Shown here piece after piece: positions 36,831-49,125 of a DNA stretch of 64,000 nucleotides (position 1 is the stretch's first letter; each line of letters begins with the position of its first letter). The DNA comes from Chrysomallon squamiferum (taxonomy: Eukaryota > Mollusca > Gastropoda > Neomphalida > Peltospiridae): positions 19,583,056 through 19,647,055 of the forward strand of contig CM022678.1 in assembly GCA_012295275.1 (NCBI GenBank), in the 5' to 3' direction. Below the pieces are notes generated by a model. That model saw only the letters and a list, made by a program, of their open reading frames with translations, was not told where the DNA came from and did no database searches. The position numbers were made by a program, and so were the translations under genes.

Positions 36831-39658
36831 GTTGGACACATGAAGGGATGCTCTGCATCGTGGGCATGCAGTTTCTGGTGTATCCTGTACATCGCGTACT
36901 CAGAGAAGAAACACTCGCAGTGACTGCATCGGAACAGCCTGCCGGACATCAGCAGACTCGACATGGACTCCTGCAGGTTGAGTTCAGTCGAGCCCAGGGA
37001 TGGGCTGGACGTCTGGGAGCCTTCCAGTCCCACTGGACTCGTCCTGGATGATCCATCCAACAGTCCGCCTGGACTGGGCACTCTCGGGTTGAACTCCAGA
37101 AGAGTGGACACACTGAGAAGAGGTGGAGGCCGGTCGTAGCAGCAGAGATTCACCTGGACACCCACATCATTGACGTTGGCGTCGTTTACCGACCTGCTGC
37201 CGATGCTGATGGGAGAGTCGGGTTCGGGGTCGGAGATGTCATCGATGTGCACGTCCTCCTGGAGTGCAGAGCTCTTGGACTTGCTTGGCTTGTCATGGAT
37301 GCTGAGATTTAGAGCGTCAGCTTGCGGAGCCTGACTAGGAATAAAGGAAGAATAGCTGAATGGTGAGGTAGATGGGTAGGTGTAGTACATGCTCTGAGCC
37401 AGGTTCGACATGGTTGCCACAGAGGGTGCGTAACTGGTCAGCACGCTGTTGCCGATGTTGCCGGTGTTGTCGGGAGAGCTGTAGGGGAGAGTGTCATAGC
37501 TCAGCGAGCTGTCTGGAATAGCAGGAGGCTCCGGCAGCATTGACCTCGTACTCGTCACATCAGGGGAGGACGACTTGACCTTGACCCTGACCTGCTAACG
37601 CTGCTGCCTGCTGAGCAGACGTCTCCTTTTCTTCCTTCTTCGCTGCCTTTCGTTTCTGCAGGAAGAAATCCCAGACACTGTCGGAGAAGATTCCGTGTCG
37701 CCGGGCGTGTCTGCGGAGCGTGGAGCCGCGGGTGAACTTGGCTCCGCACACGTGGCACTGGTAGGGTTTGATGCCCTCGTGCAGCTTCATGTGAGACTTC
37801 ATGTTGTTCTTGTAGCCGAACCGCTTCTTACACGTCGGACACTCGTATGGCTTCTGGTCGGCATGGATACGCTCATGGTACCGCATGAACGACTTCGGGA
37901 ACACCTTCTCACACAGCTTGCACCACTCCTGCTCCGCGGAGTCGTCTTTCTTCAGCATCACCGCGGCAGCATCGTCATCTGGCTGCAGGTCGGTGCGACT
38001 CAGCGATCTGTCCGACACACTCAGGTAGTGCAGTGACTCCCTCTCCGACTTGGGCAAGTCGTGAGCGAGCAGGTGAGTTTTGAGCTCGTCCAGACTGACG
38101 ATGTTTTTCCCGCAGTAGCGGCACAAACACGGCCCCTCCGTGTGCCGCCGTCTCATGTGCAGTCGCACGCTGTACTTGCGCGTGAATGACAGGCCGCAGA
38201 TGGCGCAGACGTACGGCTTCTCGCCGATGTGGATGCGCTCGTGGCGACGCGCATCGACACCTTGACGAAGCGCTGCCCGCAGAAGCGGCAGGCATACGGC
38301 TTGAACTTGGTGTGCACCTGCTCGTGAGCGTGCAGCAGCCGCGCGGTCTCAAACACCTTCCCGCAGATACTGCACCTGTTGGCAAGAGAGTGCGCGTGAC
38401 TGTGAGCGACCAGAGCCGAGCGTTTGTCACTTCGCGCCGAGCTCACATCATCCTCCTGTTCTGCAGCAGTAGCAGTTTTACCCTGAGTTGATTGTTCGTA
38501 AGAAGCATTTCCTTTCCCTGAGTTAATAAAACAAGATGGCTGCTGACTGTGATAGCCTGTGGCAGTGTTTTCGAGATCATTTTCGTCAGACCTGTAAACA
38601 TCTGGTTCACCCGTATCGTCGCTCCCCGCGCAGGGAGCACTTTCTGCTGCCATGGATGTTGGTGATGACGACGACCTCCCCTGCGCTGTTGGAGAGAAAA
38701 GCAACCTTGCTGGTGTCTGTGCTGCTGAAGAATCGTATTCGGGAGTGAATCGCGTGGTGCTCACCTCCTCGCTCACACTGCGAGGTCCAGAGACACTAGA
38801 CAACTCATCTCCCACTTCTTGTTTTATGTCCGCCAGGGAGTTGCGGTTGCTGTCCGAAGTCATCACTGTTGAGGTAGACGTGTAGGCTGGGGTAAACTGA
38901 GCGTAGTACTGAGTGTGCGGCGACAGTGACATTGGCGGTAACGATGTGTTGGAGCAGTACGAGCTCAGCGATGTGTCTGAGAAGGAAGGCTTCATCGATG
39001 ACGATGTGATGACGTTGGTCCCTGCATGTTCCGATGTCTTCATCAGACTCCCGGCAGCTCGAAGGAGCGGGCAGCGTTTCTCGTGGTACCGCCGGGTTGT
39101 CGACCGAGTGAAAACTTTCCCACAGTAGCTGCACATCCGCGACTTGCGCGGAAAGCCGTTCGACACGTAGCTGTACAGTTCGCTGCTGTAGTTGTAGTTG
39201 GGCATCGCCACACCGCTCAGTCCGTAAGGAAACTCCTGCATTCTGGAATAGCCAGCAATATTCAGCGATCCTGACTTAACACTTTCAGACAGTCTATTAA
39301 ATCCTGCAACTGTGGCAGCAGCAGCAGCAGCAGCTGCAGCAGCTGCAGCAGACGTGGCTGTCGATGGCGACGACTTTGTCCCATTCTGTAAACTGGCGTA
39401 GAACTCGGAACTTTTCCTGCTCATGTCAGGAGGGTCATAAGGAAACTCGGGACCTTTCGTAAAAGGTGCAGCAGGGGGAGACAACTTTGAGCTTGCTGCC
39501 ACTTTAGCATAAGCAGTTGCTGTAGCAGGAGAGGAGTTGGTGACAGGAGCGTCGTACGGAAATGCTGGCAACGAGGAACCTGTCCCAGGTGGCGATACTG
39601 TGGTATACACTGGCATGATACGTCGAGAAGGGAGGTAATTCTTGTTAACGCCACTCAT
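36767..39658 (-). CDS. Ikaros/Hunchback-like C2H2 zinc finger transcription factor (two frame breaks)
   Basis: One large coding exon, about 960 residues once two single-base breaks are allowed for. The ATG at 39658 follows an in-frame stop. The N-terminus has three F-P-Y-D/G motifs, a 12-residue Ala run (about 104-115), finger 1 of C2HC type (C-S-Y-C, about 176-196) and a sumoylation-like I-K-Q-E near 279. Seven clustered fingers follow, from C-S-I-C-G-K-V-F to C-H-V-C-G-A-K-F, one link being the standard H-I-G-E-K-P-Y. A Ser/Pro-rich region contains A-L-N-L-S, like a CtBP-binding motif. The last two fingers (C-S-H-C...Y-R-I-H, C-P-T-C-G-E-D...H-I-L-E-H) are spaced like the dimerisation pair of Ikaros and Hunchback. 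It should bind DNA in the nucleus. Frame breaks near 38,250 and 37,563 are probably assembly errors. Ikaros, Pegasus and Hunchback are all possible relatives. Confidence 0.85.
37563..37566 (-). other. frame break 2: extra base in a G4/C4 run
   Basis: On - the frame reads G-Q-V-V-L-P and hits TGA. With one C fewer in the CCCC run it continues P-D-V-T-S-T-R-S-M into the downstream frame, which has coding composition and ends in two perfect fingers. A homopolymer length error is the simplest cause. Confidence 0.7.
38244..38252 (-). other. frame break 1: one base missing inside finger 3
   Basis: Finger 3 starts C-R-F-C-G-Q-R-F-V-K-V-S-M-R and then loses frame. Adding one base restores R-H-E-R-I-H with exactly 12 residues between the second Cys and first His, and runs on into H-I-G-E-K-P-Y and finger 4. 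The local sequence is GC-rich (GACGCGCAT). Confidence 0.8.
39314..39349 (-). repeat. GCT/GCA repeat encoding poly-Ala
   Basis: Twelve Ala codons in a row, mostly GCT, in the N-terminal region of the zinc finger protein. Such runs are common and length-variable in transcription factors. Confidence 0.9.
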
Positions 39659-39771
39659 AATCAGTGCGTGCAGTAGGGTAGAGTGATGAGGTAAGGTTTA
39701 TCTGTGAGGTAGAGTTGAGGTAATCTGGATATTTGAGGTAACACTGAGCAGAGATTTTTCTTCACTGGAAC
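39659..39771 (-). other. 5' UTR of the zinc finger coding exon with splice acceptor
   Basis: On -, gtttcttccag|gtt forms a good acceptor at 39772, 113 bases before the ATG. An in-frame TAA lies between acceptor and ATG. So at least one non-coding exon lies further right. The UTR has repeated GAGGTAA words on +. Confidence 0.6.
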
Positions 39772-41179
39772 CTGGAAGAAACAAAAAACAACTGTCATGA
39801 GTATCATTATACAGCCAAACAAATATATATATATTCTGTAGCGTTGTACAGTTCTGTCAGAAATAACAATTATACATCACATTTTTTAAATACTTAGCAG
39901 ATAAATACAGAAAACAAGATCATTATACATGCAGTAGATTTATACAGCAAATTTTCAAATTAAGTAGCCTTGTATAGTTCTATTGGAAATAATATTATAT
40001 AGCTAATCTTTAAAAACTATAGCATTGTACAATACTCTGAAAAACATTATCAGTGTACAGCAGATTTGTTAAGTTCTATCAAAAGCAGTATCATTCTATA
40101 TCAAATGTTTAAATACTGTAATTTTCTACAGTACCATAAATACTGAATTATACAACAAACTTTTAAATGCAATTGAAAAAAATATACAATGTACAGCAAA
40201 ATTTCAAATATTGAAATTGTACATTTGTCAAAAAAAATAAATAAATCATTATATTAATATGTAGCAAATTTTAAAATTAACTGGCTTTGTTTGGTTAATA
40301 TATTAAACCCTAGAATAGAAATGTAAGTACAATTTTGTATATATTTAAAACACGAGACGAGTTTTGTATTTGTTTTCAAAATATCCAATAAAAACTTTTG
40401 AGTACAGTAAAACTGACAATGTAATGAATACAGCATTAAACAAAAAATTCTGTAATCAATATCAAATAACTGAATTTACTAATACAGCATTGCTTTATAA
40501 TTAACAACTGTTAAATACATTATTATTAAACATTTAATATACTTAACACAGAATTTTCCTTACACAGAACAAGTTTTGCATCATATCTTATCCAGTATTG
40601 TACATACTGAATACAATATTTTTACAATATTAGCATATACTATTTTTATACCAATACAGTATTATGTCTGTAATACATTATTATTATTAAACAAAAATTA
40701 TATTTTAAATACAGTATTTTAACATAAATACTGTTGACATCAAAAACTTTTTTCACATCAATATTTATGTACCAAACAATATTCTTCCTACACCAACATC
40801 TTAACACAAACACTTACAAGGAATCCAGAACATTTTTCTGACATCCATAACGTGTTTATCAAACTCGTACAAAATATTTAACTTCTGTGAACTTGTATGC
40901 TAAGCTTTGCAACACAAAATTGGAGCTCAGAGAGAAACCATTCATCCAAGAATGTTTTTGGATATAAAAATTACTGATTAAAAAACAGCAGAACTGCAAC
41001 AATTAAATGAGCTAGGTAGGAAATGTCCACCCTTAAACAATGAAAGAATGAAATCTGTGAGCAGTGCATCTAAATATTACTCTGAGGTGAGACCCAGCTG
41101 ACACAGGTAAACCTGTTTCCCCATAACAAACTGTCACATTGCACACGTCCACAAGACACTGCACTGACAGACAACATCA
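39772..41179. other. inferred 5' intron, no exon seen
   Basis: AT-rich, with loose TACAGCAAATTTT/ATTGTACA words between 39840 and 40270, a decayed tandem array. No coding exon. Confidence 0.4.
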
Positions 41180-41480
41180 ACGTCAACACCAGCTGATCAG
41201 CAATTTTTACGTGTTACAACAAACGCAAATTGATCAGCAATTTTTTTTACGTTACAATAAACACAAACTGATCAGTGATTTTGATGTGTTAAATAAACTG
41301 ATCAGCGATTTTTATGTATTACAATAAACACAAACCTATCAGTGATTTGTATGTGTTACAGACAACACAAACCGATCAATGATTTTTGTTACAACCAACT
41401 TCAACACAATCTAAACAATGTTTTATTTTTATGTTACAACAATCAGTGATTTTGACTGGTTTCAAATCTTAACCACAACA
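41180..41480. repeat. degenerate CTGATCAGCGATTTTTATGTGTTACAA array
   Basis: About seven copies of a unit of 35-45 bases with GATCAG[CT]GATTTTTA and TTACAA[CT]AAACACAAA. Confidence 0.85.
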
Positions 41481-41519
41481 TAAACAGATCAGTGATACAA
41501 CAAAAATCAATCATGATTC

Positions 41520-41925
41520 AAAATGATGTAATATTAACTACAAGTAGTAAAATATTGTTTCTTAAACCAGTGATGTAGTATTAACTAGAAATAGTCAAAT
41601 ATTGTGTTTATTAAGCTAGTGATGTAATATTAATCAGCAGTAGTTAAAAATTGTTTATTAAACCAGTGATGTAATATTAACTAGAAGTAGTTAAATATTG
41701 TGTTTATTAAACCAGTGATGTAATATTAATCAGCAGTAGTTAAATATTGTGTTTATTAAACCAGTGATGTAATATTAATCAGAAGTAGTTAAATATTGTG
41801 TTTATTAAACCAGTGATGTAATATTAATCAGCAGTAGTTAAATATTGTGTTTATTAAACCAGTGATGTAATATTAATCAGAAGTAGTTAAATATTGTGTT
41901 TATTGAGCTAGTGACAAGAGTTAAA
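41520..41925. repeat. 49-bp minisatellite with dimeric higher-order pattern
   Basis: Eight or so copies of AAACCAGTGATGTAATATTA + ATCAG[CA]AGTAGTTAAATATT + GTGTTTATT. In the right half the variants CAGCAG and CAGAAG alternate, so the recent amplification unit is a 98-bp dimer. Confidence 0.92.
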
Positions 41926-42089
41926 GTATGGTGTGATGGCTAGAGCACAGTGTGCAATGTTGACAGACAGATGGACAGTTTGTTAGAGGGAAATTTCAGA
42001 CATGCAGACTTTCTCCACAGTTGTCTGTGACAAGTTGATGTATGACATTTTGTTTGCTTTCTCATTTATCTAAAACACTGTTAGTACTA

Positions 42090-42123
<34 letters not shown>

Positions 42124-42805
42124 AAGTGGTAAAAAATATGGCTGTTTTTGTTAAATTTGTTCTAAAAAGAACTCAGTAGAAAATAAATAAACTGGTAAAT
42201 AAATATATAAATAAATAAATAAATATTATTTTTGTCTATTTAAAACAACAAAGTACAATTTTGTTTTTAAAACACTTTAGAAAAGCTTTATATTTATTTT
42301 TAGAACATTACACAAACGAGTTTATTATTTTAAAAAACTGAAGAATAGTTCTGCATTTATTTTTAAAATGTTAACTAAACATTTTTTTTAAATGTATTTT
42401 AAAATTCTGAAGAACACTGTTTTATGATAATTAAGTTCAGCTATGTATTTATATTAAAAATGTTCTATGTTACTTCATATTTGACTTTAACTTGTATACT
42501 TACACTAACACTATTACAACTTATATTCTAACAAACTCTTCAGTACAAACTAAACTTTTTTTTTCACTAACTCTTACTAAATCTTCAACTACTGAAGCAG
42601 AAGAAATGTAATAACAATAATAATTATTATTATTATTATTTTTTTTCAGACTACTGGTACTGCTCCACTGAACTGCAGCTTGAAATGATAATAAAAATGT
42701 GTGAATACAACATCTATTAATCACACGGCATTCTTTACATCAGTGGTCGCAGTTACACTGACATATCTATATCAACATCGGCGAGCTGCCACACAACGTT
42801 GAATA

Positions 42806-42848
<43 letters not shown>

Positions 42849-43246
42849 GTGCGCTGGCTCTACCAGAAATAGCAACTCCATGCCTGCTGGCATTTTTATT
42901 TCTGCAGTGATGGATGTGTGTGGTGTTGCTGTTGCTGCTGCTGCCACTATCAGTACAACCTGACCTCATTTACAAACCCAGTTCTGACAAGAGTCTCTCA
43001 ACCTGGCTACAGTTCTAATTTTATATAACTCGGTTGTTTGTTGTTTCTGACATACATGAAGATGTGTAATTTATAAAATGTATAGTGTACAGATATATAT
43101 ATATATATACATACATGTGGTACTGATTTGTAGAAGAGGTTTGAGGTGTGCACATACACATATACATGATATCACATAATACACAGACAAATAAGATATA
43201 CAAAACAGAAACATCCCATGTATATACACATTTACACTTAATATTA

Positions 43247-43280
<34 letters not shown>

Positions 43281-43904
43281 GGTATAGGTACTAATGAGAG
43301 AGAGAGACTTACGCACAAAAACACACACACCACATTTGTTATACATTATTTTTAACAACACTGAAACAACATACTTTACAGATTCAAACACAAACATGAA
43401 AATATATACAGTTCTCATTTCAGTAACGGAATTACTAATCAAAGCATTTCAATAATGAAATTTAATCTAAACACAATGACTTAATAAAAAGACATTATAA
43501 TGTTAGTAATACAAGAAAGTGTATAAACTTCCATTTACACCAGTATTACTAACATATATAAGTAACACATACTAATTTCTTCACAAACTTTATAAAAAAT
43601 AAAAAAAATAAAGTTGTTACTTTGTTTAAACTACCCTATTTCAGTGTTACTGAACCAAGCTCTACTATTTAACCTAGTTATCAAACATGAGTAGAAACTG
43701 TGCTGGAAGTCAGCGTAAATGAACTGACAGCAGCAATGAAAATCTACAGTGCACACTGGCAGTGTACAGCTGTTGGTTCACAAATATACACATTTCAACA
43801 GCAGTAAGCTAGAAGGAATTTTGGGTGAAACGATGTCATGGAATGAGGTTGTGTGAGGTCACGGGAAGCTGCTCCAGTTTTCTCTTGACTGCTTTGAAAT
43901 ACGA
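41926..43904. other. non-coding, microsatellites
   Basis: Poly-A (31 bases) at 42092-42122, (CA)n at 42808-42843, (GT)n at 43252-43279. No exon seen. Confidence 0.5.
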
Positions 43905-45070
43905 CTGTGTGTCAGAGAAAACTGCATCAACGTATACAGTAAACAACATCAACAGATATATAGTAAACTATCAGCTTGTGTAATAAACATCAACTGTTAT
44001 AGTAAACTATATCAACGTTTATAGTATACAACATCAACTGATATAGTAAGCTGCATCAACATGTACAGTAAAAACATCAACTGATATAGTAAACTGCAAC
44101 AACACGTGCAGTAAACAACATCAACTCATGTAGTAAGCTGCATCAACGTGTACAGTAAACGACATCAACTGATATTTAGTAAACTATCAACTTGTATAGT
44201 AAACATCAACTGATGTAGTAAACATCAACTTATGTAGTAAACTGCATCAACATGTGCAGTAAACAACATCAACTCATATAGTAAGCTGCATCAACGTGTA
44301 CAGTAAACGACATCAACTGATATTTAGTAAACTATCAACTTGTATAGTAAACATCAACTCATGTAGTAAACTGCATCAACGTGCAGTAAACAACATCAAC
44401 TCGTAGTAAGCTGCATCAACGTGTACAGTAAACGACATCAACTGATATTTAGTAAACTATCAACTTGTATAGTAAACATCAACTCATGTAGTAAACTGCA
44501 TCAACATGCAGTAAACAACATCAACTGATGTAGTAAGCTGCATCAACGTGTACAGTAAACGACATCAACTGATATAGTAAACCTCATCAATGTGCACAGT
44601 AAACAACATCAACTGATATAGTAAACTGCATCAATGTGCACAGTAAACAACATCAACTGATATACAGTAATCAACGTGTACAGCAAACATCAACTCATGT
44701 AGTTAACTGCAACAACGTGTACAGTAAACAACAACTGATATAGTAAACTATATCAACATGTGTAGTAAACAACATCAACTGTTATAGTAAATTATATCAA
44801 GTAAACAACATTAACTGATATATAGTAAACTATCAACTTGTATAGTAAACAACATCAACTGATACATAGTAAACTATCAACTGGTATAGTAAGCAGCATC
44901 AACTGATATAGTAAACTATATCAACATACCTAGTACACAATATCAACTAGTACATAAACAATATTGATCTAGACAATCTGCATCAACCATTAATAGTATC
45001 AGATAGAGTTTCTGCATCAATTTATCACTGATATAGAAGACTGCATCAACAGTAATATTAAATAAATTAC
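43905..45070. repeat. CATCAACTGATATAGTAAAC array, about 1.1 kb
   Basis: More than forty diverged copies of a 17-28 base unit (CATCAAC plus TGATATAGTAAAC, GTGTACAGTAAAC or TTGTATAGTAAA). Between about 44100 and 44620 the variants recur in blocks of about 120 bases, a higher-order repeat. Confidence 0.92.
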
Positions 45071-46249
45071 TTACTTCCAAGAGAAAAATTCAATAAATAC
45101 CAAACCCTGTATTTATCTAAATGCAAATACATACCTATGTCAATTTAAGACAAATGCATGAATATATGTATTTAAATCTGTCTATATATTAAATTTAAAA
45201 AATAACAAAAACATTTTATATATTTGTAGCTATGTGAATATAATGGATTTGTATAAAAAAAATATTAAAAAATCCATTTTAATATATAATACAAAATAAA
45301 ATTTAATACATTAACAAAACAAAAACAAATGTTTTAATCTATTAAATAACATATAAGTATTTTAATATATATTTTTTTTTTTTTTTTTTTTTTTTTGTGG
45401 GTTTGGGGATTTTTTTTTTTAAATTATTGTTTCACGAAAGTTTTTAAGCATATATATATATTGATGACTTTTGTATTTAATTATTTATTTTCTTTCCTTT
45501 TTCTACTGGGGTCATCAGATTTGTTATTTTGGTAGCCATTACTGGCAAAAGTGATGAAAAAAATCTACAAATCACAAACACATGATATTTTTCAGCACTA
45601 CCTCAGAATCCAGTTTTGCAATCAGTGTACAGGGTTATTGTAGTAATTTTTTCTCTTTATTTTTTTTATTTTATTTCATATTTTTATTTTTATTTTATTA
45701 CTTTTTTCTTTATTATTTTTTTATTATTATTATTTTTTTAAATTACTGTATACCATGTCTCTTTAATTTAATTACTTTTTAATTTATTTAAAAAAAAAAA
45801 TTTAAATTTATAATTATTGTCAACACTACTCTATAACTATAAAGACAGATAACAACAAACTAATCGAGTGAAATAATATTACCTGTTTCATGCGTAGCTT
45901 GACTCGCAGTTTAATAAAACTCAACTAATCGCTATTAAAAACACATAGCATTGGCAGCAACACGAAATTAAAATTTACATCATCACCAGAAATATGCACA
46001 CAGTCTGCTGTTTAACATTCATATAAAATGCAAACATAAAAGACATGCAAATGAAGATGATATAAAAACAGGGATGCAACGCAACCGTTTTAATCGCAAA
46101 ATAATCTAGCGTCTGCGTAGCTAATTAACATGTGTAATGTGTACATCTGACAGGTAAACAAACACAGGTGAGATAAATTTCAGAATAAATTGATCATCGT
46201 CAGATAACGCTTTTTTTTTTAAATTTTTATTAGTGGTATATCAAATTAA
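45071..46249. other. non-coding, one donor-like site
   Basis: T-rich tracts at 45370-45420 and 45640-45780. On -, gaaacag|gtaata (GT at 45881-45882) follows a patch of complex sequence and could be the end of a 5' UTR exon of the zinc finger gene; this is only a guess. Confidence 0.3.
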
Positions 46250-46314
46250 TTCATGTATGCAGCAGTCTGGTGGAATGTGACATCGGTTTAAAAGAGAGAT
46301 TATGCAGAAACCGT
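46250..46314. repeat. dispersed repeat pair member 1
   Basis: About 62 bases match 47753-47814 in the same orientation: TTCATGTAT, CAG, AGTC, GAATGTG, CATC, TTTAAAAG and ATGCAGAAAC are shared in order. Confidence 0.75.
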
Positions 46315-46499
46315 GGGTGAACTGACGTATCGCATCACAAACAGTTGGATATCACAGACGTATCATGTGCTGTCAGAGCTGGACAGGGCAGCTGTTGGAG
46401 TTTTATTCCATCTAATAAATATTCAATCCATCAGTAATTGCAGAATTAATTAAGCAAACTGTTTGCATTAAACATTTCTGAGAGCAAACAGCAGAAACA

Positions 46500-46720
46500 G
46501 ACCAGAATCAGTTGACAGTGACAAGAGAATTTTGACAGTGTTTGAATTGACAGTGTTGAGTGACAAGAGAATGGTGATAATGTTTATCAGTTGACAGTGA
46601 CAAGAGAATGGTGACAGTGACAAGAGAATGGTGACAGTGTTGACAGTGACAAGATAATGCTGACAGTGTTGACAGTGACAAGAGAATGCTGACAGTGTTG
46701 ATAGTGACAACAGTCACACA
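46500..46720. repeat. GTGACAAGAGAATGCTGACAGTGTTGACA array
   Basis: About eight copies of a 28-30 base unit with partial deletions. The - strand peptide across it is a repeat artefact. Confidence 0.9.
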
Positions 46721-47752
46721 CACATGCAGCTGGCAACTAATAGTGATTGTGACATGTCAGCAATTTAAGCAATCATCAATTAATATCAACAACAACAATG
46801 CTTTTTTAGAATCGTCACCAAAGAAACAGAACTGATGATGACTAAAAAAAAATAAAAAATGCCTTGTGGGTAAGAATATAATCTGTCATAATTATAACTG
46901 ATGTTGGTAATTATAATAATTAGTGTTGACACTGACAGTGATACTGGTATTAGTGTTGAGTTATGTCACCACTGTTGATGAGTAATTAGTGTTGATAATG
47001 ATGTATCAACTGTTGAGGGTGAGAGAAAAATAAATCGGTGATTAGCCTGGTACTAGATAACACATCATCATGTGTTAGATATTAACAAGTTTTAACAGGT
47101 CACTACTACATCTGTGACATGTCCCTGATCAACAGTCACTAGATGATTCATTTTAGTGTTTCACTGTGAACAGTGTGAAGCATATTTTAACATGTGGCTA
47201 TGACAACCCAGTGTTTATGAACACTGTCAGAGAACACAGAGGTGCTAAGTAATAACGACCTTGACATCATGTTTAGAAAAGACCTTGACCTGGCTGTTTA
47301 GAGAGACCTGCTCACTCAACACAGTGAGCCAATGAGGAGAGCTCTCACCCTGCTGGCGAGTCAAATATTTGCGTTCGCCCAAAAACGAAAAAAGTAACAC
47401 TTTTGTTAGCGTCAATATTGGTCGAGTTGCACTTTGATGAAGACACAAAGTGAATAATACACAAATCTCTCACAACACTGTCAACTCAAGCTGTCTTTTG
47501 TTTTTGTTTTTTGTGTTTTTTATTAATTTCGTTTCATTGTATGCAGATACATGTGTATATATATATCTATATATATATAGATATATATATATATATATGA
47601 ATTGCTGTGTGTATATGATAATGCCTTTTTGTAAACACACACATGTATGCACACATTCATTCACAAACACACACACACATATTCATGTACACACACATAT
47701 TCATGCACACACAATTCATGTACACACACACACACACACACACAGACACACT
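46721..47752. other. non-coding, one complex block
   Basis: 47,210-47,460 has balanced composition, with GACCTTGAC words (46,47,259; 47,281) resembling nuclear-receptor half sites and CCAATGAGGAGAGCTC near 47,330. A promoter or enhancer is possible but unsupported. TA and CA runs follow (47555-47600, 47635-47750). Confidence 0.3.
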
Positions 47753-47814
47753 TTCATGTATTCAGTAGTCCGACTGAATGTGTCATCCATTTAAAAGTGA
47801 GTATGCAGAAACTG
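47753..47814. repeat. dispersed repeat pair member 2
   Basis: Second copy of the element at 46250-46314, about 80% identical by eye. Confidence 0.75.
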
Positions 47815-49014
47815 TCATTACATGTGTGTGTTCATAAAAAGAAAAAAAAAAAAAAAAAAAAAAGAAAAAAAAATGTGTGTATTATCAAGTTAAAGCAGTC
47901 TGAGAACTGGTAGAGTCCTGTTAGTTCTTCCGAGTCCTGTTCAAACACGGTCACCTCTCTCTCTGCACTTGGCAGAAACCAGTCTCAACATTCCACCTGC
48001 AGTGTCCACCAAGAGAGGTAAACAGACATTACCTGTCCAGTGTGTACTGACCACACAGGTCAAACCTCGCTGACCACTCACTGCCCATCTGGACAATGTG
48101 AGATCTAACTTTAACTGCAGGACTACAGCTGTTAACTGGACTCAGTGGTGATGTTAAGTGGATGGAAATATCTTTATTGTTACTTAATATAGAGCACTTT
48201 TGCTTTTACTGCTGGAAGATGACTCTGAAAAGTGAAGTTAAACTGAGCTCAAGTCATACTTGTGTGCAGACTATGTTAGTTTTATTATTCTGTTATGACA
48301 GAACAGGTTTATTTAATGTCGTTCTTGGTTTCTTCAGACATTTTTAACTCCATTCTTGCCAATATTTTTTTATAAAAAATATATATTATTGAACTAGTTT
48401 GTTGAATAACATTTGTTTGTTTTAACATTTTAAACTGTTTGTTTTATTATGCTGTTACGATAAAACTGATTTATTAAATGCAAAACACTTGCCGATATTG
48501 TTACAAAAAACTTCATATTAAATGAATTTGTTGAATTATCTTTATTTTATCTGAACTTAAATAATTTGTCATCCAGTTTCCCATAATACTAAGTATATCA
48601 CAGATCATCATTTATATAAAAAAAATAAAAAATAAAAGAAAAACCATTTTACTGTTGGTCATAAAAATACAAAAAAGAGGGAATGACCGTATAAAAATTA
48701 AAATACTATAAAAACACAGTGGACATATAAAACTACTACAAGACCAGTGGTCACACAAACCACTAGACGATGACCAGTTGTTATACAAAAAGTAGATGAC
48801 CAATGGTCAAATAAACACTAAATGTACCAGTGGTCAAACCAGCTCTATACTTGATGACCAGTGGTGACATAATCTGGTCAGATATCTCAGTTTATGCTGC
48901 AGGCAAATCACTGTATAGTGAAACAACTCAGATATCATCGACTACCACAGCTTTAAAATTTTCTCCAGTGTGGTACAGCCCAGCCCGTGTGTCAATATAT
49001 GTGTGTCTGATTTT
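47815..49014. other. non-coding, loose repeats
   Basis: Poly-A at 47839-47870, a complex block at 47,930-48,150, and from about 48,640 to 48,880 repeated GACCAGTGGTCA words (imperfect palindromes) at 25-35 base spacing. No gene. Confidence 0.45.
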
Positions 49015-49125
49015 TGTGTGATTGTGATAGTGACATCTCAGTGACCATGCAATAGTGACATGTGTAATAGTGACATGTGTAATAGTGACACGTGTAATGG
49101 TGACATTAGTCGTAGTGACAAGTAA
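49015..49125. repeat. 15-bp AATAGTGACATGTGT array
   Basis: Five or six copies of a unit of 15-16 bases; on - it reads as a repeating V-T-I-T-H peptide with no other support. Confidence 0.85.

Noticed and set aside
37555-37620. An intron between the finger cluster and the C-terminal part
   Set aside because: The two frames meet within about 40 bases and there is no donor/acceptor pair with room for an intron; a one-base length error explains it.
37695-38036. + strand ORF of 113 codons inside the zinc finger gene
   Set aside because: Antisense shadow of the finger array.
36767-39658. Calling the zinc finger gene a pseudogene
   Set aside because: All ten fingers are intact apart from two single-base breaks, and the reading frames outside the breaks show normal coding composition.
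43905-45070. CRISPR array
   Set aside because: The repeats are short, diverged and contiguous without unique spacers, in a eukaryotic intronic setting. This is a minisatellite; the same holds for the other tandem arrays.
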